Positions 1 to 5,382 of a DNA stretch of 6,038 bases are shown one piece after another. Each line of letters begins with the position of its first letter. The stretch's first letter is position 1. The notes under the pieces were generated by a model that ran no database searches, was not told the DNA's origin, and saw nothing but the letters and a program-made list of their open reading frames with translations. The translations under genes and the position numbers were made by a program. The DNA is from Streptosporangiaceae bacterium. GTDB taxonomy: Bacteria; Actinomycetota; Actinomycetes; Streptosporangiales; Streptosporangiaceae. The DNA lies in contig JASIJN010000448.1 in assembly GCA_030050125.1 (NCBI GenBank), forward strand, positions 1 through 6,038. The letters run 5' to 3'.

Positions 1-836
1 CGGCCAGGGCCGCGCTGGCCGCCCGGGGCGGCAGCCGCCCGTGGCCGCGTCCGAGGGCATGCCGGATCATAACGATCGCCAACCAGAAGGGCGGGGTGGG
101 CAAGACCACGACGGCGGTCAATCTCGCCGCGAGCCTGGCGCTGCACGGCCTGCGGGTGCTGGTGATCGACCTGGACCCGCAGGGCAACGCATCGACGGCG
201 CTGGACGTGGACCATCACTCTGGCGTGGTCTCCATCTACGACGTGCTGGTCGACAACCAGCCGCTGTCCGGCGTCATCAAGCCGGCCGCGGGCATCCCGC
301 AGCTTTACTGCGCGCCCGCGACGATCGACCTGGCCGGCGCGGAGATCGAACTGGTCCCGCTGGTCGCGCGGGAATCGCGGTTGGTCAGGGCGCTGGGCGG
401 GTTCGATTCCACCGGCCTGGACTACATCTTCATCGACTGCCCGCCTTCGCTGGGCCTGCTGACCGTCAACGCCCTCGTCGCGGCGCCCGAGGTGCTGATC
501 CCCATCCAGTGCGAGTACTACGCGCTCGAAGGGCTGGAGCAACTGCTGCGGACCGTCGACTTGGTCAAGAGCCACCTCAACCCGGCGCTGACCGTCACCA
601 CCATCCTGCTGACCATGTACGACGGCCGCACCAGGCTGGCCTCGCAAGTGGCCGAGGAGGTCAGGGACCACTTCGGAGACATCGTGCTGAACTCGATCAT
701 CCCGCGCAGCGTGCGGGTCTCCGAGGCTCCCAGCTACGGGCAGTCGGTGATGACCTACGACCCTGGATCGAGCGGGGCCCAGGCCTACCTCGAGGCGGCC
801 AGGGAGATGGCGCACCGCGGCGCGCGCCAGACTTGA
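1..836 (+). CDS. parA: ParA/Soj chromosome partitioning ATPase (5' end missing)
   Basis: ParA is the Walker-type ATPase that binds DNA non-specifically when ATP-bound and works with ParB-parS to position the replication origin. The reading frame is open to the left edge (first full codon at base 3), so the true start lies outside; about 277 residues are visible. An Arg/Pro/Ala-rich N-terminal stretch precedes the ATPase core, as in many actinobacterial ParA proteins. The core begins with RIITIANQKGGVGKTTT (bases 63-113), the deviant Walker A with its signature lysine. It continues with LDPQGNAS (about 168-197) and the Walker B/FIDCPPSLG segment (about 429-455). The C-terminal part holds the family-typical PRSVRVSEAPSYGQSV segment. 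The GTG at base 96 encodes the valine inside Walker A and cannot be the start. The gene ends in TGA and is followed by parB on the same strand after 164 bases. Identification is by motif recognition and is very secure. Confidence 0.97.
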   Translation, partial: ARAALAARGGSRPWPRPRACRIITIANQKGGVGKTTTAVNLAASLALHGLRVLVIDLDPQGNASTALDVDHHSGVVSIYDVLVDNQPLSGVIKPAAGIPQLYCAPATIDLAGAEIELVPLVARESRLVRALGGFDSTGLDYIFIDCPPSLGLLTVNALVAAPEVLIPIQCEYYALEGLEQLLRTVDLVKSHLNPALTVTTILLTMYDGRTRLASQVAEEVRDHFGDIVLNSIIPRSVRVSEAPSYGQSVMTYDPGSSGAQAYLEAAREMAHRGARQT

Positions 837-859
837 CGCCCCCTCACGGTGTCGTGGCC

Positions 860-896
860 GCCGGCCGGACTCCTGTGGTCCGATGGTGCCGGCTTT
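860..896 (+). terminator. Terminator-like hairpin between parA and parB
   Basis: Seen in sequence: GCCGGC (860-865) can pair with GCCGGC (888-893), and directly inside it CGGAC (866-870) pairs with GTCCG (878-882). This gives an 11-bp stem interrupted by a 5-base bulge (ATGGT, 883-887) with a 7-base loop. It is followed by TTT (894-896), a short U tract. It lies 23 bases after the parA stop. Inference: it may attenuate read-through from parA into parB or protect the 3' end of the parA message. The bulge and short U tract make it a weak intrinsic terminator at best. Confidence 0.4.
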
Positions 897-989
897 CCTG
901 GACGCACCTGGCAGGATGGCTCTGGCAGACGTTGGCGGCCCAGGGCAGGACGCCGGCGGGCTGGCCAGGCTAGGTGGCGAGCGGATTTC

Positions 990-998
990 AGGGAGAGG
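990..998 (+). promoter_or_regulatory. Ribosome binding site that sets the parB start
   Basis: The purine-rich run AGGGAGAGG complements the 16S rRNA 3' end and sits a few bases before the ATG at 1001. The in-frame GTG at 974 lies upstream of this site and would place the Shine-Dalgarno sequence inside the coding region, so the ATG is preferred. Confidence 0.7.
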
Positions 999-1000
999 CA

Positions 1001-1945
1001 ATGCCGCAGCAGAAGCGCGGACTCGGCAAGGGACTGGGAGCGCTGATTCCGACCGCGCCGGCGGTGTCGTCCGACCCCGGTCACCCGTATCCCCGCGCGG
1101 CGGCCGCCGAGCCCGACCCGGGGCCGCTCGGAGCCTATTTCGAGGAGATACCGGTCGGCGCGATAACCCCGAACCCGAGGCAGCCGCGGCAGCTGTTCGA
1201 CGAGGAGTCGCTCGAGGAACTCGCGGCCTCCATCCGGGCGGTGGGCCTGCTGCAGCCGGTGGTGGTCCGCAAGGTGATGCCCGGCCACTACGAGCTGGTC
1301 ATGGGCGAGCGGCGCTGGCGCGCCTGCGAGCAGGCCGGCCTGGAGCAGATCCCGGCCATCGTCCGCGAGACGTCCGACGACGACATGCTCAGGGACGCGC
1401 TGATCGAGAACCTGCACCGGGAACAGCTCAACCCGCTGGAAGAGGCGGCGGCGTATCAGCAGTTGCTGGATGACTTCTCCGCCACTCACGAGGAGCTGGC
1501 CCGGAAGATCGGCCGCTCGCGGCCGCACATCTCGAACACCATCCGGCTGCTCAGCCTGCCGGCCAACGTGCAGAAGCGGGTGGCAGCCGGGGTGCTGAGC
1601 GCCGGTCACGCCCGGGCCCTGCTGACGGTGGAGGACCTGCAGGCGCAGGAGCACCTCGCGCACCGGATCGTGGCCGAGGGCCTGTCCGTCCGTGCCGTGG
1701 AGGAGATCGTCGCGCTCGGCGCCCAGGCCGCGAAGACGCCCCGCCAGCACGACGCTCGGCCGAAGCCCGTCGCTCCCGGGCTGAAGGACCTGGCCGACCG
1801 GCTCTCCGACGTGTTCGACACCCGGGTGAAGGTGGAACTGGGCCAGCGCAAGGGGAAGATCGTCGTCGAGTTCGCCTCGCTCGAGGACCTGGACAGGATC
1901 ATCGAGACCATGACGCCCGGCTGGGTGCGCTCCCGCAGCGCCTGA
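1001..1945 (+). CDS. parB: ParB/Spo0J chromosome partitioning protein, CTP-dependent parS-binding clamp
   Basis: ParB recognises parS, spreads on neighbouring DNA as a CTP-gated clamp (known for the family), and stimulates the ParA ATPase. The 314-residue product has the expected order. A basic N-terminal tip, [12 protein letters not shown] (residues 6-17), resembles the ParA-stimulating segment. A low-complexity linker follows. The CTP-binding N-domain (about 48-155) carries GERRWR at 102-107 and [14 protein letters not shown] at 136-149. The helix-turn-helix [20 protein letters not shown] spans about 164-183 and is followed by the AGHARALL segment (201-208). A C-terminal dimerisation domain covers about 258-310. 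Length and motifs are typical and nothing is missing. The ATG at 1001 is chosen for its Shine-Dalgarno site and because the product then starts with the usual short lead before the RGLGKGL motif. It follows parA on the same strand, and two parS sites follow it, so its own targets lie within 100 bases of its stop codon. Confidence 0.97.
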   Translation: MPQQKRGLGKGLGALIPTAPAVSSDPGHPYPRAAAAEPDPGPLGAYFEEIPVGAITPNPRQPRQLFDEESLEELAASIRAVGLLQPVVVRKVMPGHYELVMGERRWRACEQAGLEQIPAIVRETSDDDMLRDALIENLHREQLNPLEEAAAYQQLLDDFSATHEELARKIGRSRPHISNTIRLLSLPANVQKRVAAGVLSAGHARALLTVEDLQAQEHLAHRIVAEGLSVRAVEEIVALGAQAAKTPRQHDARPKPVAPGLKDLADRLSDVFDTRVKVELGQRKGKIVVEFASLEDLDRIIETMTPGWVRSRSA

Positions 1946-1953
1946 GGTCGCCA

Positions 1954-1981
1954 GCGCCAGCGCGGGTGCGGCGCGGGTTTT
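1954..1981 (+). terminator. Weak hairpin plus T4 directly after parB
   Basis: GCGCC (1954-1958) pairs with GGCGC (1970-1974) across an 11-base loop, followed by GGG and TTTT (1978-1981). It begins 9 bases after the parB stop. A 5-bp stem with three bases before the T run is marginal for an intrinsic terminator. The T tract runs into the first parS site. Confidence 0.35.
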
Positions 1982-1982
1982 G

Positions 1983-1996
1983 GATTCACGTGAAAC
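1983..1996. promoter_or_regulatory. parS: parS site 1 (ParB binding centromere)
   Basis: GATTCACGTGAAAC matches the actinobacterial parS palindrome GTTTCACGTGAAAC at 13 of 14 positions; only the second base differs (A for T). The core TTCACGTGAA is an exact palindrome. It lies 37 bases after the parB stop, in the region where parS sites are normally found (near parAB and oriC). It should be the loading site for the ParB encoded immediately upstream. Confidence 0.9.
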
Positions 1997-1998
1997 AT

Positions 1999-2027
1999 CG
2001 CGCCGTCTCCTGGGCGGCGCGCCTTTT
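1999..2027 (+). terminator. Intrinsic terminator between the two parS sites
   Basis: CGCGCCG (1999-2005) pairs perfectly with CGGCGCG (2015-2021), a 7-bp GC-only stem with a 9-base loop, followed by CC and TTTT (2024-2027). It is placed to stop the parB transcript. It is wedged between the two parS sites. Read on the other strand, behind the aldolase stop, the same hairpin is followed by ATGTTT, so it could also act weakly for the convergent gene. Confidence 0.7.
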
Positions 2028-2041
2028 GATTCACGTGAAAC
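2028..2041. promoter_or_regulatory. parS: parS site 2 (ParB binding centromere)
   Basis: GATTCACGTGAAAC, identical to the first parS site including the same departure from consensus at base 2, with centres 45 bases apart in the same orientation. Its right edge touches the stop codon of the threonine aldolase gene (TAA on the minus strand, 2042-2044). Confidence 0.9.
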
Positions 2042-3139
2042 TTACGCCCCGTCGCCGGTGGCGCCGACCGCCCGAGGTCGGCTGGAGAGCGCGTCCGTCG
2101 CGGCGCGGAGAGCGGACAGGAACGCCTCGACGTCATCCTCGGTCGTGTCGAAGGCGGCCATCCAGCGGACGACGTTCTCGGCGGGGTCCCAGACGTGAAA
2201 CGGCCAGTCGCGCCGGAGGGGCTCGATCAGCGCCGGGTCCAGCACGGCGAAGACGCCGTTCGACTCGACCGGGTGCCGCAGCCGGACGCCCGGGATGCGC
2301 AGAGCGCCGTCGGCGAGCCGGCGCGCCATCGCATTGGCCTGCCGGGCGTTGCGCAGCCACAGGTCGTCGTCGAGCAGCGCGTTGAACTGCGCCGCCAGGT
2401 AGCGCATCTTGGACGCGAGCTGCATCTGCTGCTTGCGCTGGTAGGGCACGGTCGTGGTGAGCGAGGAGTTCATCACGATCAGCGCCTCGGCCCCGATGGC
2501 CCCGTTCTTCGTCCCCCCGAAGCTCAGCACATCGACCTGCGCCGACAGGTCGGCCAGCGAGCAGCCCAGGAACGCGGCCGCGTTGGCCAGCCGGGCACCG
2601 TCCATGAACAGCAGCAGCCCGCTCGCCCGGCAGAACTCGCGCAGCCGCCGCAGTTCGTCGATCGTGTAGCAGGTGCCCACCTCGGTGGCCTGGGCGACGG
2701 CCACCACGCCAGGCTGCGCCCGGTGCTCGTCGCCGCGCCCGCCCAGCCGCGTCGCCACCAGTTCGGGGGTCAGCTTGCCGTCGGGCGCCGAGACGGTCAG
2801 CAGCTTGCAGCCGACGATCCGCTCCGGCGCCCCGCCCTCGTCCACGTTGAGGTGGCTTCCCTCGGCGCAGATCACGGACTGATGCGGGCCCAGCATGAGG
2901 CTGATCCCGAGCACGTTGGCCGCCGTGCCGTTGAACACGAAGAACACTCCGGCCGCGCCGAACGCCTCGGACAGCCGGGCCGCCGCTCGGCCCGTCCACG
3001 GGTCGCCGCCGTACGCGGTCACGTGGCCCAGGTTCGCCTCGCCGAGAGCGGCCAGTACCGCGGGGTGGGCGCCGGCGTAATTATCGCTGCTGAAGCTCTT
3101 GCGGACGGGCGCCGGGCGAGGTGTCAGTGCTGAGGTCAC
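2042..3139 (-). CDS. ltaE: Low-specificity L-threonine aldolase, PLP-dependent
   Basis: This fold-type I PLP enzyme is predicted to cleave L-threonine and L-allo-threonine reversibly into glycine and acetaldehyde in the cytoplasm. The 365-residue product carries the family landmarks. SDNYAG (18-23) and YGGD (43-46) lie near the substrate site. FNGTAAN (69-75) is a phosphate-binding loop. H97 in EGSHLNVDEGGAPE is the expected ring-stacking histidine. ATEVGTCY is at 151-158. MDGAR (179-183) has the aspartate that contacts the PLP ring nitrogen. SFGGTKNG (206-213) has K211 as the PLP Schiff-base lysine. The pattern resembles the Pseudomonas-type low-specificity enzyme from memory. All catalytic residues appear intact. 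The GTG start at 3139 is preceded by a TAGGCT -10 element only six bases away, suggesting a leaderless message. It is convergent with parB, ending against parS site 2, and divergent from the GNAT gene. The exact beta-hydroxy amino acid preference cannot be read from the sequence. Confidence 0.9.
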   Translation of the reverse strand: MTSALTPRPAPVRKSFSSDNYAGAHPAVLAALGEANLGHVTAYGGDPWTGRAAARLSEAFGAAGVFFVFNGTAANVLGISLMLGPHQSVICAEGSHLNVDEGGAPERIVGCKLLTVSAPDGKLTPELVATRLGGRGDEHRAQPGVVAVAQATEVGTCYTIDELRRLREFCRASGLLLFMDGARLANAAAFLGCSLADLSAQVDVLSFGGTKNGAIGAEALIVMNSSLTTTVPYQRKQQMQLASKMRYLAAQFNALLDDDLWLRNARQANAMARRLADGALRIPGVRLRHPVESNGVFAVLDPALIEPLRRDWPFHVWDPAENVVRWMAAFDTTEDDVEAFLSALRAATDALSSRPRAVGATGDGA

Positions 3140-3145
3140 TCGCTG

Positions 3146-3151
3146 AGCCTA
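3146..3151 (-). promoter_or_regulatory. -10 element of a probable leaderless promoter for the aldolase
   Basis: On the minus strand TAGGCT fits the actinobacterial -10 pattern TANNNT. Only six bases (CAGCGA) separate it from the GTG start codon, so transcription would begin at or next to the start codon. No convincing -35 hexamer is visible at 17-18 bases. Leaderless transcripts are common in Actinobacteria (established knowledge). The assignment to this gene is inferred. An AGG lies eight bases before the GTG and could be a weak ribosome binding site if transcription began further upstream. Confidence 0.45.
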
Positions 3152-3167
3152 GCGACGGGCCAGTAGG

Positions 3168-3173
3168 TACGAT
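3168..3173 (+). promoter_or_regulatory. Candidate -10 element for the GNAT gene
   Basis: TACGAT fits TANNNT and lies about 97 bases before the GTG at 3270, which would give a 5' leader of roughly 90 bases. No clear -35 box is seen; the region where it should be overlaps the aldolase -10 element on the other strand. This is a weak call based on one hexamer. Confidence 0.3.
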
Positions 3174-3258
3174 GTCTGGGTAGGACCGGGGACGCACCCA
3201 GGCAGGACCGCAGCCCAGCCCGCGGCTTCCCGGTAGTTGGAGCAGCTGCCACGATCTC

Positions 3259-3265
3259 AGAGGTG
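3259..3265 (+). promoter_or_regulatory. Ribosome binding site deciding the GNAT start
   Basis: AGAGGTG lies four bases before the GTG at 3270. The alternative in-frame TTG at 3237 has no purine-rich sequence upstream and would add eleven residues that do not look like the family N-terminus. Confidence 0.6.
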
Positions 3266-3269
3266 CTAC

Positions 3270-3887
3270 GTGTCGCGCCGCCTCGCCAGCATCACCCTTG
3301 ACAACATCAGCGATCTGCCCCCCAGGTGCCGACGCTGCGTCTTCTGGGAACTCGACCCGGTGGGCTTCGCCAGGGCCCATGAGGAGGGCGATCCCGGGCT
3401 GGAGAAGGAAGCCTGGGTCTCCTCGGTGCTGCTGGAGTGGGGCAGTTGCGGGAAGATCGTCTACCTCGACGGCGTCCCGGCCGGCTACGTGATGTACGCC
3501 CCGCCGCAGCACGTCCCGCGGTCGGTGGCGTTCCCGACCAGCCCGGTGAGTGCCGACGCGGTGCTGCTGATGACCGCACACGTGCTCGCCGAGTTCGCCG
3601 ACGGCGGACTCGGCCGGATGCTGGTTCAGGGAGTGGCGAAGGACATGACCAGACGTGGCGTCAAGGCCATCGAGGCGTTCGGGGATCTGCGATGGAACGG
3701 TCCGTCTTGCGTGGTGCCGGCCGACTACCTGCTCGCGGTAGGGTTCAAGACCGTCCGCCAGCACGCTCGTTACCCGCGGCTGCGGCTCGAGCTCAAGACC
3801 GCTCTGTCCTGGCGTGAGGACGTCGAGGTGGCGCTGGAGCGCCTGATCGGTTCGATGACGCCGGAACGGACGCTCCGTCTGGCGTAG
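3270..3887 (+). CDS. GNAT-fold acetyltransferase-like protein of the parB-trx neighbourhood
   Basis: This 205-residue protein resembles the conserved GNAT-family protein found beside parB in many Actinobacteria (the position of Rv3916c in M. tuberculosis; recollection). Its substrate is unknown to me. The N-terminus has LPPRCRRCVFWE, a CxxC pair (C20, C23) followed by an aromatic patch, and a third cysteine at 60 (EWGSCG). A central beta-rich part includes GKIVYLDGVPAGYVMYAPP (61-79), a typical GNAT strand pair. LAEFADGGLGRMLVQGVAKDM (106-126) is the acetyl-CoA loop and helix. The usual Q/R-x-x-G-x-G/A is degenerate: G113 and G115 are present but alanine holds the Q/R position. KAIEAFG (132-138) and VPADYLLAVGFKTV (149-162) match later GNAT strands, and the C-terminus is helical. 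The GTG start at 3270 is chosen for its ribosome binding site. It is divergent from the aldolase and convergent with trxA. Acetyltransferase activity is inferred from fold only. Confidence 0.8.
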   Translation: MSRRLASITLDNISDLPPRCRRCVFWELDPVGFARAHEEGDPGLEKEAWVSSVLLEWGSCGKIVYLDGVPAGYVMYAPPQHVPRSVAFPTSPVSADAVLLMTAHVLAEFADGGLGRMLVQGVAKDMTRRGVKAIEAFGDLRWNGPSCVVPADYLLAVGFKTVRQHARYPRLRLELKTALSWREDVEVALERLIGSMTPERTLRLA

Positions 3888-3904
3888 GCCACGACCGGCC
3901 CGCG

Positions 3905-3954
3905 AAAACGCGCGCAGGGCCCGGCTGCGGACGGCCGCAGCGAGACCCCGCGCG
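3905..3954 (-). terminator. Compound hairpin with T4 between convergent GNAT and trxA genes
   Basis: GCTGCGG (3924-3930) pairs with CCGCAGC (3935-3941) around a 4-base loop. Outside it GGG (3917-3919) can pair with CCC (3946-3948), and CGCGCG (3909-3914) with CGCGCG (3949-3954). On the minus strand the whole structure is followed at once by TTTT (3908-3905), which makes it a plausible intrinsic terminator for the trxA transcript. On the plus strand no T tract follows, but the inner hairpin may still end or protect the GNAT message. A small CGCG-AAAA-CGCG hairpin (3901-3912) competes with the outer stem. Confidence 0.5.
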
Positions 3955-3973
3955 CACTCGAACGGTGATCAGG

Positions 3974-4297
3974 TCAGATGAAGTCGGCGAGCTCGCGGAG
4001 CAGCGCGGACTTGGGCCGGGCGCCCACGATCTCCTTCACGACCTCCCCGTCCTTGAAGACGCTCAGCGTCGGGATATTCAAGATCCCGTAGCGCTGTGAC
4101 GTCAGCGGGTTCTGGTCGACGTTCAGCTTGACGACGTCGATCTTGTCGGCGTGCTCGCTGGCGATCTCCTCGAGCACCGGCGAGACCTGCCGGCACGGAC
4201 CACACCATTCGGCCCAGTAGTCGACGACAACGGGCTTGTCGCTCTTCAGCACCTCGGCCTCGAAGGTGGCGTCGGTTACGTTCTTGGTTGCGCCCAC
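3974..4297 (-). CDS. trxA: Thioredoxin 1
   Basis: This small cytoplasmic dithiol protein reduces disulfides in ribonucleotide reductase, peroxiredoxins, sulfate-assimilation enzymes and other partners, and is itself re-reduced by TrxB. The product has 107 residues, the classical length. It contains VVVDYWAEWCGPC with the redox pair C32 and C35 in the canonical WCGPC site (31-35). The buried aspartate (D26) lies just before it, and the cis-proline P76 is in NIPTLSVF. The C-terminal GARPKSALLRELADFI helix is typical. There are no extra cysteines. The GTG start at 4297 has a good ribosome binding site, GGAAGGAAG, about eight bases upstream. The gene lies 79 bases after trxB on the same strand, most likely on the same message driven by the SigR-type promoter upstream of trxB; a small hairpin sits in the spacer. 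It ends facing the GNAT gene with a compound terminator between them. Confidence 0.97.
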   Translation of the reverse strand: MGATKNVTDATFEAEVLKSDKPVVVDYWAEWCGPCRQVSPVLEEIASEHADKIDVVKLNVDQNPLTSQRYGILNIPTLSVFKDGEVVKEIVGARPKSALLRELADFI

Positions 4298-4341
4298 GGT
4301 GCGGACTTCCTTCCATTCCTCAGAACGTGACGGTGGATACA

Positions 4342-4357
4342 GGCCGGCGATCCGGCC
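4342..4357 (-). repeat. Perfect inverted repeat in the trxB-trxA spacer
   Basis: GGCCGG (4342-4347) and CCGGCC (4352-4357) form a perfect 6-bp GC stem with a 4-base loop (CGAT). No T tract follows on the minus strand, so it is not a standard terminator. Possible roles are message processing, stabilising the upstream trxB segment, or partial attenuation; none can be decided from sequence. It begins 19 bases past the trxB stop. Confidence 0.45.
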
Positions 4358-4376
4358 GCAGTGCCGACCCAGGTCT

Positions 4377-5309
4377 TCAGGATTCGTGCTCGGCTAGCCA
4401 TCGCTCCGCGTCCAGGGCCGCCGCGCAGCCGGTCCCGGCGGCGGTGACCGCCTGCCGGTAGGTGTGGTCCACCACGTCTCCGGCCGCGAACACGCCGTCG
4501 ATCGCGGTCCGCGTGGACGGCTGGTCGACGATCAGATAGCCCTCCGGGTCGGTGGGGAGCTGGCCGGTGAACAGCTCGCTGCGCGGATCGTGGCCGATCG
4601 CGACGAACACGCCGGTGACCGGGAGCGTGCTCTCCTCGCCGGTCTTGACGTTCTTGATCCGCACGCCGCTGACCCGGTCGTCGCCGAGGATCTCCGTCAC
4701 CTCGCTGTCCCACGCGAAAGCAACCTTCGGGTTGGCGAACGCCCGGTCCTGCATGATCTTGGAGGCGCGCAGCTGGTCGCGGCGGTGTATGACGGTGACC
4801 GAGCGCGCGAACCTGGTCAGGAACGTCGCCTCCTCCATCGCCGAGTCACCGCCGCCCACGACCGCGATGTCCTGCTCCCGGAAGAAGAAGCCGTCACAGG
4901 TCGCGCACCAGGACACGCCGTGCCCGGCCAGCAGGTCCTCGCCGGGCACGCCGAGCTCCCGGTAACCCGAGCCGGTCGCGATGATCACGGTCTTGGCCAG
5001 GTGGGTGTCGTCACCCACCCTGACGACCTTCGGGTCCGCGGCCAGGTCCACCTCGGTGACGTCGTCGGCGACCAGTTCGGCGCCGAAGCGCTCAGCCTGC
5101 TTGCGGATGGCGTCCATCAGGTCGGGGCCCAGCACCCCATCGGGGAATCCGGGGTAGTTCTCGACGTCGGTGGTCTTCATCAGCGCACCACCCGAGGTCA
5201 CCGACCCCTCGAAAAGCAGGGGATGCAGCCGCGCCCGCGCCGCGTACAGCGCGGCCGTGTAGCCGGCCGGGCCGGAACCGATGATGATCACATTCCGAAC
5301 GTCGGTCAC
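4377..5309 (-). CDS. trxB: Thioredoxin reductase (NADPH, low-molecular-weight FAD type)
   Basis: This cytoplasmic flavoenzyme moves electrons from NADPH through FAD and a CxxC pair to thioredoxin. The predicted 310-residue product shows every landmark. GSGPAG (11-16) is the N-terminal FAD-binding loop. [18 protein letters not shown] lies at 39-56 and [14 protein letters not shown] at 111-124. CATC (135-138) is the redox centre. GGGDSA (152-157) starts the NADPH domain, and HRRDQLRAS (175-183) has the arginines that select the 2'-phosphate of [13 protein letters not shown] (272-279) is the C-terminal FAD motif. The GTG at 5309 is chosen because GGAAGGG lies nine bases upstream and the product then begins [16 protein letters not shown], the usual family start. 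An in-frame ATG at 5333 lacks a ribosome binding site and would fall almost at the predicted transcription start. It is co-directional with trxA downstream and the membrane protein gene upstream. Confidence 0.97.
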   Translation of the reverse strand: MTDVRNVIIIGSGPAGYTAALYAARARLHPLLFEGSVTSGGALMKTTDVENYPGFPDGVLGPDLMDAIRKQAERFGAELVADDVTEVDLAADPKVVRVGDDTHLAKTVIIATGSGYRELGVPGEDLLAGHGVSWCATCDGFFFREQDIAVVGGGDSAMEEATFLTRFARSVTVIHRRDQLRASKIMQDRAFANPKVAFAWDSEVTEILGDDRVSGVRIKNVKTGEESTLPVTGVFVAIGHDPRSELFTGQLPTDPEGYLIVDQPSTRTAIDGVFAAGDVVDHTYRQAVTAAGTGCAAALDAERWLAEHES

Positions 5310-5318
5310 TTGACGATG

Positions 5319-5325
5319 CCCTTCC
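5319..5325 (-). promoter_or_regulatory. Ribosome binding site deciding the trxB start
   Basis: GGAAGGG on the minus strand lies nine bases before the GTG at 5309 and downstream of the alternative ATG at 5333, so it supports only the GTG start. Confidence 0.7.
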
Positions 5326-5343
5326 GTGAACATGCAGCGGGGT

Positions 5344-5371
5344 CAACAGATCTGAGGGCCTGGAGATTCCC
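5344..5371 (-). promoter_or_regulatory. SigR/SigH-type promoter of trxB-trxA
   Basis: On the minus strand GGGAAT (5371-5366) is followed after exactly 18 bases by GTTG (5347-5344). This is the consensus of the thiol-stress ECF sigma factor SigR of Streptomyces and SigH of mycobacteria (GGGAAT-N18-GTT). In S. coelicolor the trxBA operon is a classical SigR target (established knowledge). The element lies in the 73-base gap between the membrane protein stop and the trxB GTG. It predicts a transcription start near 5337 and a leader of about 28 bases carrying the trxB ribosome binding site. The sigma factor itself is not in the window. Confidence 0.85.
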
Positions 5372-5382
5372 GTGCTCGCGGG

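Noticed and set aside
370..375. GGGAAT in parA as a SigR -35 box
   Set aside because: No GTT follows at 18-19 bases and it is inside coding sequence.
974..1000. GTG at 974 as the parB start
   Set aside because: It adds nine residues ahead of the usual N-terminus and puts the good ribosome binding site inside the gene.
785..1750. Long open frame antisense to parB
   Set aside because: Typical GC-rich shadow of the parB codons; Arg/Leu/Gly-heavy with no recognisable domain.
2188..2201. Third parS-like sequence ending in ACGTGAAAC
   Set aside because: Only the right half matches (9 of 14). It lies inside the aldolase gene, where it encodes the FHVWDP segment, so it is most likely chance.
2195..3133. 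Long open frame antisense to the threonine aldolase
   Set aside because: Low-complexity His/Arg/Ala-rich shadow frame caused by high GC at third positions; the minus-strand gene has full family motifs.
3237..3269. TTG at 3237 as the GNAT start
   Set aside because: No ribosome binding site upstream, while GTG 3270 has AGAGGTG at good spacing and gives the expected N-terminus.
5310..5333. ATG at 5333 as the trxB start
   Set aside because: No ribosome binding site, almost at the predicted transcription start, and it adds eight residues before the normal family N-terminus.
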